From positions 310,001 through 374,000 of the forward strand of contig RFGC01000035.1 of assembly GCA_003697135.1 (NCBI GenBank): a DNA stretch of 64,000 nucleotides. The letters are read 5' to 3'. The DNA is from Acidobacteriota bacterium (GTDB taxonomy: Bacteria; Acidobacteriota; Blastocatellia; Pyrinomonadales; Pyrinomonadaceae). The notes below the pieces were generated by a model that made no database searches, was not told the origin of the DNA, and saw only the letters and a program-made list of their open reading frames with translations. The position numbers were made by a program, and so were the translations under genes. Below are positions 36,192 through 45,008 of the stretch, piece by piece (within the stretch, counting starts at the first letter, position 1; each line of letters begins with the position of its first letter).

Positions 36192-37337
36192 TCAAAAAGC
36201 TCTCTTTACTACCACAAGTTTTCTCTTTCCCCGAACAATCAGGCCTTGCCTGCGAGAGAAAACTTCTACTGAACGAACTTCACCTTCTTCGGATTCTGCA
36301 AGAGGCTTCTTAGGGACATAGGTCGCTGTGTATTGGGAATCTATGTTTTCAGCTAGTTGCACCATTTTACCAATCATTTCTTCTTCAGAATCAGGAAGAA
36401 AAATCTCGCCGTTTGTGCTTTCGGTTATCTCCGTCAAAAGTGACTCACTTTTTTGGAGTTTTTCGATTTGTTCTTTTCTTTTACGCGCCATCGCTCTATC
36501 GAGATCAATCGTTGCAATGGAAACGGTTGGAGTGCTTCCCCGTAACGGCGGCTCTGCACCTGGCGGAAGATCGGGCTTTCTAAAAGGCGAATTCTTTGAA
36601 ACTTCTTTTATCGCCTTCTTCTGAATTGCCGTATAGCTTACAACATGAACATTTATGTCGGAGGAAAAAAGTGTCTGCAAGGCTGTTTTCTTTTCTTCGC
36701 TTCTATCGAAGCTATCAACTCCATCTGAGATGATTACGAGATGACGATTTGAAAGTCCTTGCTCATTGAGAAACTTCACTGCTTCAATCAATGCTTTGAA
36801 AAATGCTGAGCGTTTTGCGAGATTTAGTTTCCTTTCGTCCAAACGCGACAAAACGGAAGCTCTATCTGTTGTCCAATCCGCCAAAAGCTCTGCCTTTTCG
36901 CCATATTGCATCAAAGCAATTGAATCACCTTCTCGCAACGAGTTGATAAGTGCTCTCGCTGTATTGAGCGTAATTGAACGACGTTTTGCATAAGAGATTT
37001 CGCTTCCCACATCAAGAAGTATCAAAACGCTTGCAGGAATGCGCTTTATGCTGGAAGGTTCATGGATTCGTCCATTCTCCAGAATTACTATGTCCTTCAA
37101 TCCTACATCAGATACAAAATTTCCGTTTGAATCGAAAGCCGAAAAATTTATCTTTATTTCTTCCGAAACAACTCTTTCAACATCAGCCTCCACAGGTGGA
37201 GTGGGTCGAGGATTCTGAGCAAATGTCATTACAAAAGAAAAAAACAGAAAAATTGAAAGCTTGACGAAGCCTAAACTCCTCTCAAGCGCTAAAGTCGAAA
37301 ACCACATACTTTTCTTAAGATGCCAAAAGAAACTCAA
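36192..37337 (-). CDS. Secreted VWFA-related acidobacterial protein
   Basis: 381 residues. The hydrophobic stretch at about 26-40 (LSIFLFFSFVMTFAQ) looks like a signal peptide; a start at Met11 would shorten its N-region. A short beta domain (FDSNGNFVSDVGLKDIVILENG) precedes a von Willebrand A-like domain from about 105. The metal-site loop is degenerate (DVGSEIS where DxSxS is expected), while the later ISDGVD loop is kept. The C-terminal strands contain the QYTATYVPKKP element typical of VWFA-related proteins of Acidobacteriota. Function is unknown. It is transcribed alone. Confidence 0.8.
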   Translation of the reverse strand: MSFFWHLKKSMWFSTLALERSLGFVKLSIFLFFSFVMTFAQNPRPTPPVEADVERVVSEEIKINFSAFDSNGNFVSDVGLKDIVILENGRIHEPSSIKRIPASVLILLDVGSEISYAKRRSITLNTARALINSLREGDSIALMQYGEKAELLADWTTDRASVLSRLDERKLNLAKRSAFFKALIEAVKFLNEQGLSNRHLVIISDGVDSFDRSEEKKTALQTLFSSDINVHVVSYTAIQKKAIKEVSKNSPFRKPDLPPGAEPPLRGSTPTVSIATIDLDRAMARKRKEQIEKLQKSESLLTEITESTNGEIFLPDSEEEMIGKMVQLAENIDSQYTATYVPKKPLAESEEGEVRSVEVFSRRQGLIVRGKRKLVVVKRAF

Positions 37338-37451
37338 AAATTCCTTCGGATAAACCTCGTTCTACCGTTAATTCAACATTCATGACTTCTTGCCACAACA
37401 AAACCCTTCAGTCTCTCAAACGTTCTGAAGCATTGAATTTAATCAATTCCT

Positions 37452-37482
37452 AAAACAAAAAGGGCGATCCACTGATCGCCCT
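37452..37482 (-). terminator. Intrinsic terminator of the FecR/Trp-rich protein gene
   Basis: AGGGCGATC (37461-37469) pairs with GATCGCCCT (37474-37482) around a four-base loop. On the minus strand the stem is followed by a T-rich tract (complement of 37452-37460). Confidence 0.85.
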
Positions 37483-37491
37483 CAATCTTAT

Positions 37492-39516
37492 TCAATCGTC
37501 TTTATTGTGTCTTTTAAGTTGTGCTCCTTCAAAAGGTTTCTCAGAAGGCTTCTGTTCTTGCGGTGGAGGAGTTTCTTCTTTAGGTTTAGGTGCCGGCCGT
37601 GGTTCTTCTCTTGTTGGTGGTGGAGTTTCTTGGCGCGGTCTAGGCATTGGTCTTTGTGGCTCCTCCTTTGCTGGTGGTGGAGTCTCCTGACGTGGCCTAG
37701 GCATTGGTCTTCGCGGTTCTTCTGATTGCTTCGGCACTTCTACGGGCGGCACGTAAATTGGTGGCGTTCTTTCTTCATCAACTTTTTCTCTCGGCTTTCT
37801 CTCTGATTTTTCTGCAGGTCTTTCCTTAACAGGTCTTTCGGATTTATCTTCCCATTTTTCCGAATCATCTCGTTTAATTATCTGAACTGGTGCATTTCTC
37901 TTTATTGCTCCAACATCTTTTTCTTCTCTCCCATCTATCGGTTTTGAAATCTGCGGACTTTCTTCGACGGGAATCCGGCCATCGAAAACTTTTGTCCGTC
38001 TTATCTTCTCGTCCATCGAAACTCCCGGCTCACGTGGGATAATTCCTGTCGAAGTGTCCGAAAGAATAGGCTTTTTAGGCTCTTGAGCTAGCCAATCACT
38101 TTTTGTCAAATCCGCTTTTGGCAACTTCGCCATCAAATTAGGCTCGGCTTGCAAAACTTTATCAACAATATCGGCCGTGATCTTCTGAGAAGATGCTCTC
38201 ATGAGTCCGAACTCTTCTTCCTTCACTGCTACAACTGCATCAAATGGGAATCGAGGACTCAAAGGCTTTCTTCTCGTCGGTGGTGTGTCGTCTGAAGGTG
38301 GCGCAGGCGTCGGCAACGGTGAAGGCACTGGTGTGGGTGATGGTGAAGGTTGAGGTGCTGGAGATGGCAACGGCTGAGGTGTTGGGTTGTTAACGATTAT
38401 CGTTGTGTTGTAATAATTTTTCACCTTCGTGTAGTGATAGCTGTAGTAATACGGTAGCGGATACCAACAAATGTAGCCTCTTACGTATGCAATCACTACC
38501 AGCGCCGGACTCCAAACTGCGACACCCCAAGATGGATGATGCGGTATCCATACCCATCCGTTGATATAAACCCAACGTCCGTAATGGTAGGTTACCCAGC
38601 CCCAAGGCTCATCACAAATCCAAACCCAACCAAAAGGTGGAATCCATCGCCAATGTCCGTAACGATAAGGCGACCAACCCGGATAAATCCTCAAAGCACT
38701 ATCATAAGGCTTCCAAACCCAACCATACTCTCTTGTGTAAATCCAACTTCCATATTCTTCTAGGTCTTCTGCTCCATAAAAAGTGTCCTCATAAAATCTT
38801 CCGTAGTTTGCACGATTGAGTTTTTCTACTACTTTCCGGTCGCGCTTTTCAACCCATTCATCCCATTCGTCTGATAGAATCATTGAAAAATTCCAATCGC
38901 CAGCATTCTCGCCTTTCACTTGAATTATTGCAGAGCGCCCAGTGCGAAGCGTAAATCCAGAATCCGCCGAATAAATCCGAGCCTCACCTTCAACAGTTTT
39001 GATTTTCACCTCTGCATCATCGCTGGCATCTATCCTGTAGAGACCTTCCTTCTGTATAGCAATGGTTGTTTTCGGAGCATCTATCTCGAAAAAAGACTCT
39101 CGTTTATCGAAGTTAAATAGCCTCAGACTCAAGTTCCCTTGCAAAAGGCTTATGACCGTGCCTTCGCTTCTTAAGGTTGAAATCTTCAGATACGAGTTCC
39201 CATCAAGACGAATATAAGAGTTTTTATCAAGTTGTATTTCTAACTTTGAGTTATCATCGGTTGCAATTGAGTCTCCCTCAACCAAAGGGAGATTCATAAC
39301 AGCCTTTTCCCAAACTCGGTCTTCACCACGCCGAATTTTGGCATCCCCTTCAATAAAACTAATTCTCGCAACCTTTGGCACTTGCTGGCTTTTGTCTTCA
39401 TCTGCGAAGACGAGATTTACTGCCAAAAACAAAAGCAAAACAAAGAAAAAAACTCTTAAATTTTCATAAAAGACGCCCCTGACGAGAATCTTCTTGAGAA
39501 AATCCCTTCCAAACAT
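37492..39516 (-). CDS. FecR-domain protein with Trp-rich (DUF6600-like) repeats and Pro/Arg-rich tail
   Basis: 674 residues from the ATG at 39516, which has GGAGGAG six bases upstream; earlier in-frame starts lack this. A signal peptide or anchor lies at about 20-40 (FFFVLLLFLAVNLVFA). Residues 50-215 are a FecR domain (SFIEGDAKIRRG, LPLVEGDSIATDDNSKLEI). A Trp/Tyr/Gly-rich zone follows (about 250-350) with repeats such as YGRWVYINGWVWIPHH, like DUF6600. Then comes a Pro/Ser stretch, a charged middle region, and a C-terminal tail with repeats of PMPRPRQETPPP. Probably a cell-envelope or surface protein. The tail looks disordered. Confidence 0.8.
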   Translation of the reverse strand: MFGRDFLKKILVRGVFYENLRVFFFVLLLFLAVNLVFADEDKSQQVPKVARISFIEGDAKIRRGEDRVWEKAVMNLPLVEGDSIATDDNSKLEIQLDKNSYIRLDGNSYLKISTLRSEGTVISLLQGNLSLRLFNFDKRESFFEIDAPKTTIAIQKEGLYRIDASDDAEVKIKTVEGEARIYSADSGFTLRTGRSAIIQVKGENAGDWNFSMILSDEWDEWVEKRDRKVVEKLNRANYGRFYEDTFYGAEDLEEYGSWIYTREYGWVWKPYDSALRIYPGWSPYRYGHWRWIPPFGWVWICDEPWGWVTYHYGRWVYINGWVWIPHHPSWGVAVWSPALVVIAYVRGYICWYPLPYYYSYHYTKVKNYYNTTIIVNNPTPQPLPSPAPQPSPSPTPVPSPLPTPAPPSDDTPPTRRKPLSPRFPFDAVVAVKEEEFGLMRASSQKITADIVDKVLQAEPNLMAKLPKADLTKSDWLAQEPKKPILSDTSTGIIPREPGVSMDEKIRRTKVFDGRIPVEESPQISKPIDGREEKDVGAIKRNAPVQIIKRDDSEKWEDKSERPVKERPAEKSERKPREKVDEERTPPIYVPPVEVPKQSEEPRRPMPRPRQETPPPAKEEPQRPMPRPRQETPPPTREEPRPAPKPKEETPPPQEQKPSEKPFEGAQLKRHNKDD
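37561..37735 (-). repeat. Imperfect coding repeats for a Pro/Arg-rich tail
   Basis: About three copies of a 50-60 base unit, each encoding PRPRQETPPP-like segments followed by a charged linker. The first two are nearly identical, so the copy number may vary between strains. Confidence 0.6.
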
Positions 39517-39707
39517 AACTTCTCCTCCTCTCTTGGGAAGTTTCATAAGAACGTAAGGCAAAAAGTATGCCTATTTTGCGCAAAGAGTTTGTAAGCCCGA
39601 GCTAGGAATTCTACGAATTTCTGTTCCAGTTACTTACCCCCAGATGGTATATTCGATATGGTTAAAATAACGATCAAAATAGTGTAGGATTTTGAAACGA
39701 GGAGTTT

Positions 39708-41507
39708 ATGTTTGAACCGATAACAATTGTTTTGACCTTGCTGGTGGTTGCTCTCGTTTTGTTCGCTACAGAAAAACTCCCTGTTGATGTAGTCGGCATT
39801 TTGCTTGTTATTAGTTTAATCTTGACGGGAGTTCTGACGGTTCAAGAAGGATTTGCAGGTTTTGGTGATAGCATAATCATAACCATCGGTGGGCTTTTCG
39901 TGCTTACTGGCGGTTTAGTTAGAACTGGTTTGGTTGATTTAATTGGCAGGCGCTTATATCAATTTGCCGGAAAAAACGAATTTCTCTTGACACTAGCCGT
40001 AATGATTACAGCCGCAGCAACTGCCTCTATCATGAAGAACACTACTACAACAGCAATGTATTTACCTGTTGTTCTAGGACTTGCAGAACGGGCAAAAATC
40101 TCTCCATCAAAACTGTTGATGCCACTTGCTTTCGGAGCAATCTTGGGTGGCTCATGCACCTTGATCGGAACTTCCACGAACCTTGCAGTCTCAAGCGCCA
40201 TAGAACGCTATGGCATGAAACCTTACACGATGTTTGAATTAACTCCTGTTGGAGTTGTAGCAGTTATTGTTGGAACAATCTACATGCTCACAATAGGCCG
40301 GAAAATCCTTCCCGTTCGCAACGATGTTACTGAAAACTCGCTCTTATCTCAATACAACATTCGAGATTATGTCTCCGAAATCATCGTGCTCCCTGGTTCT
40401 AACCTGATAGGCAAAACTTTGGAAGAAACAAATCTAAATCAGGAGCTAGATTTGAACGTTCTTGGCATAATACGCGGGAAGGAGCGAAAGATTTTTCCAG
40501 GCTCAAAAGAAAGGATAGAAATGAACGATTTGCTGATAGTTGAAGGTAAAGTTTCCGATATCCTCCGCATCAAGGCAGAGGCCGGGATAGAGATAAAGCC
40601 GGATTTTAAGCTTAACGATAAAGTTTTAGAAAGCACCGACGTTGAGCTTTTTGAGGTAATGGTAATGAGAGATTCAAGATTTGTTGGACAGACTCTAAAA
40701 ACTTTGAACTTCCGTCAAAGATATGACTTAACGGTTCTAGCAATTAACCGACACGGCGAGACCATATTTGAGAAACTCAGCGAAGTACCCTTACGTTTCG
40801 GTGACGTCCTTCTAGTTCAAGGTAAAAGAAGACTAATCGAACCTTTGGTTTCGAGTGGAGAATTACTCTTTCTAGAAAATGTATCAACGAGCCTAATGCG
40901 AACAGAGAAAAGAAAATGGGCTGTTCTAGCTTTTTTGGTGTTTCTAACCCTATCAATTCTTGGGACTCTCTCTCCTATCTCGATTCCGCTTTCAATAGCT
41001 GTCTTATTCGGAGTTTTGATACTGCTAGCCACAAAAACCATTAGATACTCGGAGCTTTACTCGCTGATAGACTTTCGCCTTTTGGTTTTGATTGCCTGTA
41101 TGCTCAGTTTCGGTATAGCGATGGAAAAAAGCGGAGCAGACGTTTATTTGGCTAATAAGATAGAGATATACTTTGGCAATTATGGCCCCATAGCTTTACT
41201 TTCAGGATTCTTTTTGTTAACAGTATTCCTAACACAACCCATGTCAAATCAAGCAGCAGCTTTAGTAGTTTTACCTGTAGCCGTCAAAACAGCTATAGCA
41301 TTAGGATTAGACCCAAGAGCATTCGCCGTAACGGTAACATACGCCGCTTCAGCTTCTTTCCTTACACCACTTGAGCCTGCATGTGTGCTTATTTATACTC
41401 CTGGGAGATACCGCTTCTTTGACTTCGTTAAAATTGGTGCGCTTTTAACAATTCTAATTTTCCTGGTTATAATCTCGCTCGTGCCGATTTTCTGGAAACT
41501 CCAATGA
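39708..41507 (+). CDS. SLC13-family (divalent anion:Na+ symporter-like) transporter with two RCK_C domains
   Basis: 599 residues. Hydrophobic halves at about 1-200 and 400-599 flank a soluble middle with two TrkA-C/RCK_C domains (about 215-300 and 305-385; IIVLPGSNLIGKTLEETN and MVMRDSRFVGQTLKTLNF). The transport halves have the SLC13/ArsB-like signatures GGSCTLIGTSTNLAVS and QPMSNQAAALVVLPVAV. This is the layout of SAC1-like sulfate or dicarboxylate transporters. The substrate is unknown. The middle domains may sense a ligand. A GAGGAG ribosome site precedes the ATG. Confidence 0.88.
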   Translation: MFEPITIVLTLLVVALVLFATEKLPVDVVGILLVISLILTGVLTVQEGFAGFGDSIIITIGGLFVLTGGLVRTGLVDLIGRRLYQFAGKNEFLLTLAVMITAAATASIMKNTTTTAMYLPVVLGLAERAKISPSKLLMPLAFGAILGGSCTLIGTSTNLAVSSAIERYGMKPYTMFELTPVGVVAVIVGTIYMLTIGRKILPVRNDVTENSLLSQYNIRDYVSEIIVLPGSNLIGKTLEETNLNQELDLNVLGIIRGKERKIFPGSKERIEMNDLLIVEGKVSDILRIKAEAGIEIKPDFKLNDKVLESTDVELFEVMVMRDSRFVGQTLKTLNFRQRYDLTVLAINRHGETIFEKLSEVPLRFGDVLLVQGKRRLIEPLVSSGELLFLENVSTSLMRTEKRKWAVLAFLVFLTLSILGTLSPISIPLSIAVLFGVLILLATKTIRYSELYSLIDFRLLVLIACMLSFGIAMEKSGADVYLANKIEIYFGNYGPIALLSGFFLLTVFLTQPMSNQAAALVVLPVAVKTAIALGLDPRAFAVTVTYAASASFLTPLEPACVLIYTPGRYRFFDFVKIGALLTILIFLVIISLVPIFWKLQ

Positions 41508-41514
41508 AAATCGC

Positions 41515-43332
41515 TCAATCATCGTCTAGTGAAATTTCGATGTCAGATGCAGAACCACTTGACGCTACTTTAGCTCTCTTAGGATGCCCGGCACTTACAG
41601 GACGAATCTTTCCTTCTTCACAAGCTCTGGCCAAAGCTTCAACCACCTTGCCATCATATCGGATACCGACATAACTTTTGATTATCTTCAAGGCTTCCTC
41701 CATTTTCATTCCCTTTTGATATGGGCGATCAGTTGTCATCGCATCGAAAGTATCGGCTACTGAGATTATTTTGGCTTGCAAAGGTATCTCATCACCTTTG
41801 AGTCCTTGCGGATAGCCCTGCCCATTGACCATCTCATGGTGCATATACATTCCCGGCAAAAAATCTTTCATCGCGGGTATCTGCGACATTATCTTGTAGC
41901 CTTTTTGCGGATGCGTTTTCATTATTTCGTACTCTTCTTCGGTTAAAGCAGCCGGTTTTTTCAGAATTCTATCGTCAATCGCAATTTTCCCAACATCATG
42001 AAGCAAAGCGCTGATACGAAGCTTCTCCAATTCTTCTTCGCTCATTCCTAGATACTTACCGATTTCAACAGAAAACCTTGCAACTCTTTCCGAGTGTCCG
42101 CGAGTGTATTTGTCCTTACCATCAATTGCCGCTGCTAACGCTTTGACTGTTCCGACGAACAACTCTTTGTTTTCTTTAGCCGCTTTCGCAAGCTTTTCGA
42201 TATGCTCCTTTAGGTTTTCACTCATCAAGTTAAAGGTCTTGCCAAGCGTTTCAAACTCCTTAAAACTGCCTAAATTTATCCTGATTGACAAGTCACCGCC
42301 AGCAATGCGATTTGCAGCTGCTTCCAGCGTAAATATCGGCTTCGTAAGAAACCGAACAAAAATACTGCCTATTATTACAGCAATCGCCGCAAATGTAACG
42401 CTTACAATCAACATCTGCAAACGCATTCTCTTAACAGAAGCCAAAGCAGTTTCTTCATCTTGCATGACGATAACGCCCAGATAAACTTCATTATTGATGT
42501 TTGCAGTTGAATAAGCTCCTATCATGTCATAAGCCTTACCAGCATATTCCGCAGTAAAAGGAAACAAGGCAGACTGAACCTGCCGACTGGTCTGTTGCCA
42601 CTCTTGAACGATCTTTAGATTTGTTAAAGGCTTCTGTCTTTCGACTACCTGCCAATCTTGATGAAAAATAGGTCTGCCTTGCTCATCAACAACAAAAACA
42701 ATCGGTAAACCTAAAGACCAGAGCTTTTCCTCACTCGTTGGCTCTATCCCAGACATTACACTTGCAATCTCACGCAAGGAAACCACACAAACAACCGCTG
42801 CACGAACCTGTTTTTCATGCATCACAGGTATAGCTATCGGTAAAACCAATTCGCCACTTTTGCGAAGTCTCTGCGGTTGACCAACAGCCGAACTACTCTG
42901 CCCCAGCTTTGCTAGAACAGGCGACGAAATTCTCTCAAGGTCTGATTCATCAGCTATTTCAGCACGATAAACCAAAACTCTCTCCCCTTTGATTGGATAA
43001 ACAGAAACTGCTACCAAATAGGGATGTTCACTGAGGATTTGTCCAAGTTTTTCTTGCTCGTAAGGCGTTGCTGATAATTCCTCCTGAGCAGAAAATTCAA
43101 AAGCTCTTGCAATTCCAAGAGCTAGATCAAAATATCGCTGCCCTATCATCTCTATCTGGCGAGCTTTATCCTGCACTAGTCGTGTTTGATAACGACTCTC
43201 AAGTGCCCGCAATTCTTGAGCGCTATTTTCTGAAAGAAGCCATCCTGTAAACAACTGAGGGGAAAACCCCACCAGCAATAACATCAACAAAACCAGATAA
43301 ATTAAACTAACTTTTTCTATGGGAAACCTCAT
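41515..43332 (-). CDS. Membrane HD-GYP protein (c-di-GMP phosphodiesterase)
   Basis: 605 residues. A membrane helix at about 9-30 and another at 306-328 bracket a periplasmic sensor region (about 35-300, Cache-like). HAMP follows (about 328-382), then a short helix and the HD-GYP domain (about 390-570). The metal-binding His445-Asp446 is in ALLHDVGK and the signature GYP is at 506-508 in GQGYPQGL. The later HHE and DTFDAM motifs are also kept. It should hydrolyse c-di-GMP in response to an external ligand. It opposes the GGDEF/EAL protein at 2469-5651. A good promoter and a palindrome lie just upstream. Confidence 0.92.
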   Translation of the reverse strand: MRFPIEKVSLIYLVLLMLLLVGFSPQLFTGWLLSENSAQELRALESRYQTRLVQDKARQIEMIGQRYFDLALGIARAFEFSAQEELSATPYEQEKLGQILSEHPYLVAVSVYPIKGERVLVYRAEIADESDLERISSPVLAKLGQSSSAVGQPQRLRKSGELVLPIAIPVMHEKQVRAAVVCVVSLREIASVMSGIEPTSEEKLWSLGLPIVFVVDEQGRPIFHQDWQVVERQKPLTNLKIVQEWQQTSRQVQSALFPFTAEYAGKAYDMIGAYSTANINNEVYLGVIVMQDEETALASVKRMRLQMLIVSVTFAAIAVIIGSIFVRFLTKPIFTLEAAANRIAGGDLSIRINLGSFKEFETLGKTFNLMSENLKEHIEKLAKAAKENKELFVGTVKALAAAIDGKDKYTRGHSERVARFSVEIGKYLGMSEEELEKLRISALLHDVGKIAIDDRILKKPAALTEEEYEIMKTHPQKGYKIMSQIPAMKDFLPGMYMHHEMVNGQGYPQGLKGDEIPLQAKIISVADTFDAMTTDRPYQKGMKMEEALKIIKSYVGIRYDGKVVEALARACEEGKIRPVSAGHPKRAKVASSGSASDIEISLDDD

Positions 43333-43351
43333 GAAATCAACTTGATTTCAT
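43331..43351. promoter_or_regulatory. 21-bp palindrome at the start of the HD-GYP gene
   Basis: Ten-base arms ATGAAATCAA and TTGATTTCAT meet around one central base. The element spans from the -10 box to the start codon, covering the predicted transcription start. It looks like an operator or a hairpin at the mRNA 5' end. Confidence 0.6.
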
Positions 43352-43379
43352 TGTAAAATACACGGTTAATATCAGTCAA
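43350..43379 (-). promoter_or_regulatory. Sigma-70-type promoter of the HD-GYP gene
   Basis: On the minus strand TTGACT (43374-43379), an 18-base spacer and TACAAT (43350-43355). Both hexamers match consensus at five of six positions. Confidence 0.65.
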
Positions 43380-43451
43380 CGAAATTTCGGAAAGCGTCAA
43401 AAACCTGCATGGAAGGTTAAAACTAAACTTTGAAATTTGAAGATTGTTCTC

Positions 43452-44075
43452 ATGAAAATCTCCGACATTCTAAGAAAAAAACAACCTTTCTTTGGTTTGA
43501 ATCTTCAGGAAGATGAATTAGAAAGACTTGAAAAATATAGCGATCTTGTTTTTCTCAACAACGATTTCCTCCATCTAGTTGCGCCAATGTCACTAGAGGA
43601 ATTCGCTGTTTACCATATTCTTGAATCTCTAATGATGCTAGAATTTCTACCCTTTGGCACGAACTTCGCTGATATAGGAGCAGGAGCAGGACTTCCTTCA
43701 ATCCCTTGTTTAATTGTACGCAAAGACCTAAAAGCTGTTCTGATAGAACCAAGACAAAAAAAATCTTTATTTCTGCACGATACTATCAAAAAACTAGCCT
43801 TGGAAAATAGAGCTGAAATCATCAACAAACAGTTTCAGGAAATCAAAAAACCTGACGTTTACTTCATCACTTGTCGTGCCTTAGACAAATTCTCCCAAAA
43901 ACTCCCCAAACTCCTCAAATGGGGCAAAGATTCAAATTTCATCCTTTTCGGTGGAGATTCTCTTCGAGAAACGCTAAAAAAACATTCGATAAACTATAAA
44001 GAAAAACTGCTACCACTTTCAAGACAAAGGTTTCTGTTCTTCATTGAAGCTGAAACAACCGTAGGCAAAAGTTAG
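43452..44075 (+). CDS. rsmG: 16S rRNA m7G527 methyltransferase RsmG (diverged)
   Basis: 207 residues from the ATG at 43452; a TTG 15 bases earlier is possible. The pattern fits RsmG: an N-terminal helical part (LVAPMSLEEFAVYHILESL, like the N-[LI]t-x8-h-h-DSL segment), then the SAM loop FADIGAGAGLPSIPCLI, VLIEPRQKKSLFL and ITCRALDKF. RsmG methylates N7 of G527 in 16S rRNA, and its loss can give low-level streptomycin resistance in other bacteria. It is more diverged than usual and not next to parAB or mnmG, its common neighbours. Confidence 0.8.
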   Translation: MKISDILRKKQPFFGLNLQEDELERLEKYSDLVFLNNDFLHLVAPMSLEEFAVYHILESLMMLEFLPFGTNFADIGAGAGLPSIPCLIVRKDLKAVLIEPRQKKSLFLHDTIKKLALENRAEIINKQFQEIKKPDVYFITCRALDKFSQKLPKLLKWGKDSNFILFGGDSLRETLKKHSINYKEKLLPLSRQRFLFFIEAETTVGKS

Positions 44076-44085
44076 TCATTCAAAC

Positions 44086-44116
44086 AAAAAGCACACCCTC
44101 AAGGGATGCGCTTTTT
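44086..44116. terminator. Bidirectional terminator between rsmG and the first phasin gene
   Basis: AAAAAGCACACCCT pairs with AGGGATGCGCTTTTT around a two-base loop, with one mismatch and one bulge. A-rich and T-rich flanks serve both strands, and both neighbours end here. Confidence 0.75.
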
Positions 44117-44145
44117 GTTGATTCAGGAATTTCTTGCATCAGAGC

Positions 44146-44907
44146 TTACTTCTTCTCCTTACCAGCAGGCTTACCTGAAGAAAAAAGACCCGTTGCTACC
44201 TCAAGCCATCGCCTTTGTGCTTCAAGTATGTTTTTAAGCATCGAATCGGCAAAATTAGCTACGTAAGCAATGCTTGACTTTTCGTCTGCCCCCAGACTTT
44301 TCTTTATCGTGCTACTTACCTGCTCACTCTGCTTTTGCAGAAACTCAGCCCAAGCATTTTGCATCTGCGAAACACCTTCAAGAAAAACCTCTAAGTTCCG
44401 CTTGAAAACAGCAGGATAACTTGAAGGATCGGAAATATGCTTCAGGCTTCCTGTGATTTCACTACTCTGTCTTGCCAAAATCTTAGACCACTGATTTTGA
44501 AGAGCTATGAAATCCTCAGTATTCTGTCTCATCATCTTTGCGATTGCCTCAGTTGATTCGCTCTTTACCCCAGCTGCGTTAGAAACTAGCTTCAAAAGCA
44601 TTTCAGTTTGCTGAAGGCTTATTTCAAACCAAACCTTTTGAATGTTTATAAACTCTCTCAAAACTATCTCAACAAGATTCACAGAAGCCTGCGAACTTTC
44701 CTTCGACAAACTAACACCTTCAGACTTTTTCGATTCTGCTTTTGATTTGCTAGTGGAAGTAGCTTTCTTTTTGGTTTGTGACTTCTTACTCGATGCTTGT
44801 TTCGACTTTGCCTTAGCACTCTGCTTTGCAGAGCCTGTTTGAGAAACCTCAGCAGTTTCAGTAGTTTCTTTACTTTCCATCTTGTTCACTTCATCTTTCG
44901 GTTGCAT
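44146..44907 (-). CDS. Phasin-like granule protein, long form
   Basis: 253 residues. Residues 1-75 are Lys/Ser/Thr/Ala-rich and low in complexity (KSKQASSKKSQTKKKA), probably disordered. Residues 80-245 are amphipathic helix with two similar parts, each with an FxxxQxxW pattern (FINIQKVWFEISLQQTE and FLEGVSQMQNAWAEFLQK). This fits phasins, which coat polyhydroxyalkanoate (PHA) granules. A strong AAGGAGGAG ribosome site supports the start at 44907. The call leans on the adjacent phaR and second phasin gene. PHA synthase is not in the window. Confidence 0.7.
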   Translation of the reverse strand: MQPKDEVNKMESKETTETAEVSQTGSAKQSAKAKSKQASSKKSQTKKKATSTSKSKAESKKSEGVSLSKESSQASVNLVEIVLREFINIQKVWFEISLQQTEMLLKLVSNAAGVKSESTEAIAKMMRQNTEDFIALQNQWSKILARQSSEITGSLKHISDPSSYPAVFKRNLEVFLEGVSQMQNAWAEFLQKQSEQVSSTIKKSLGADEKSSIAYVANFADSMLKNILEAQRRWLEVATGLFSSGKPAGKEKK

Positions 44908-44943
44908 TATAGATTTCTCCTCCTTCTCTTGTTATTTTGCTCT

Positions 44944-44995
44944 CCCCAAAAATCAAAACGAAGGAAGAGCCTTCTTTACGAAAAACTCTTCCTTC
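44944..44995 (-). terminator. Terminator between the two phasin genes
   Basis: CGAAGGAAGAG (44958-44968) pairs exactly with CTCTTCCTTCG (44985-44995), loop 16 bases. On the minus strand a TTTTGATTTTT tract follows. Readthrough would be needed to express the longer phasin from the upstream promoter. Confidence 0.8.
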
Positions 44996-45008
44996 GCTGA
45001 GGAGGGAG

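Noticed and set aside
37505-37725. Cys/Gly/Trp-rich plus-strand frames opposite the FecR protein tail
   Set aside because: They are shadows of the coding repeats on the other strand, with skewed composition and no ribosome site.
37561-37735. CRISPR-like repeats
   Set aside because: The repeats are in frame, encode Pro/Arg segments and vary in spacing; no cas genes are present.
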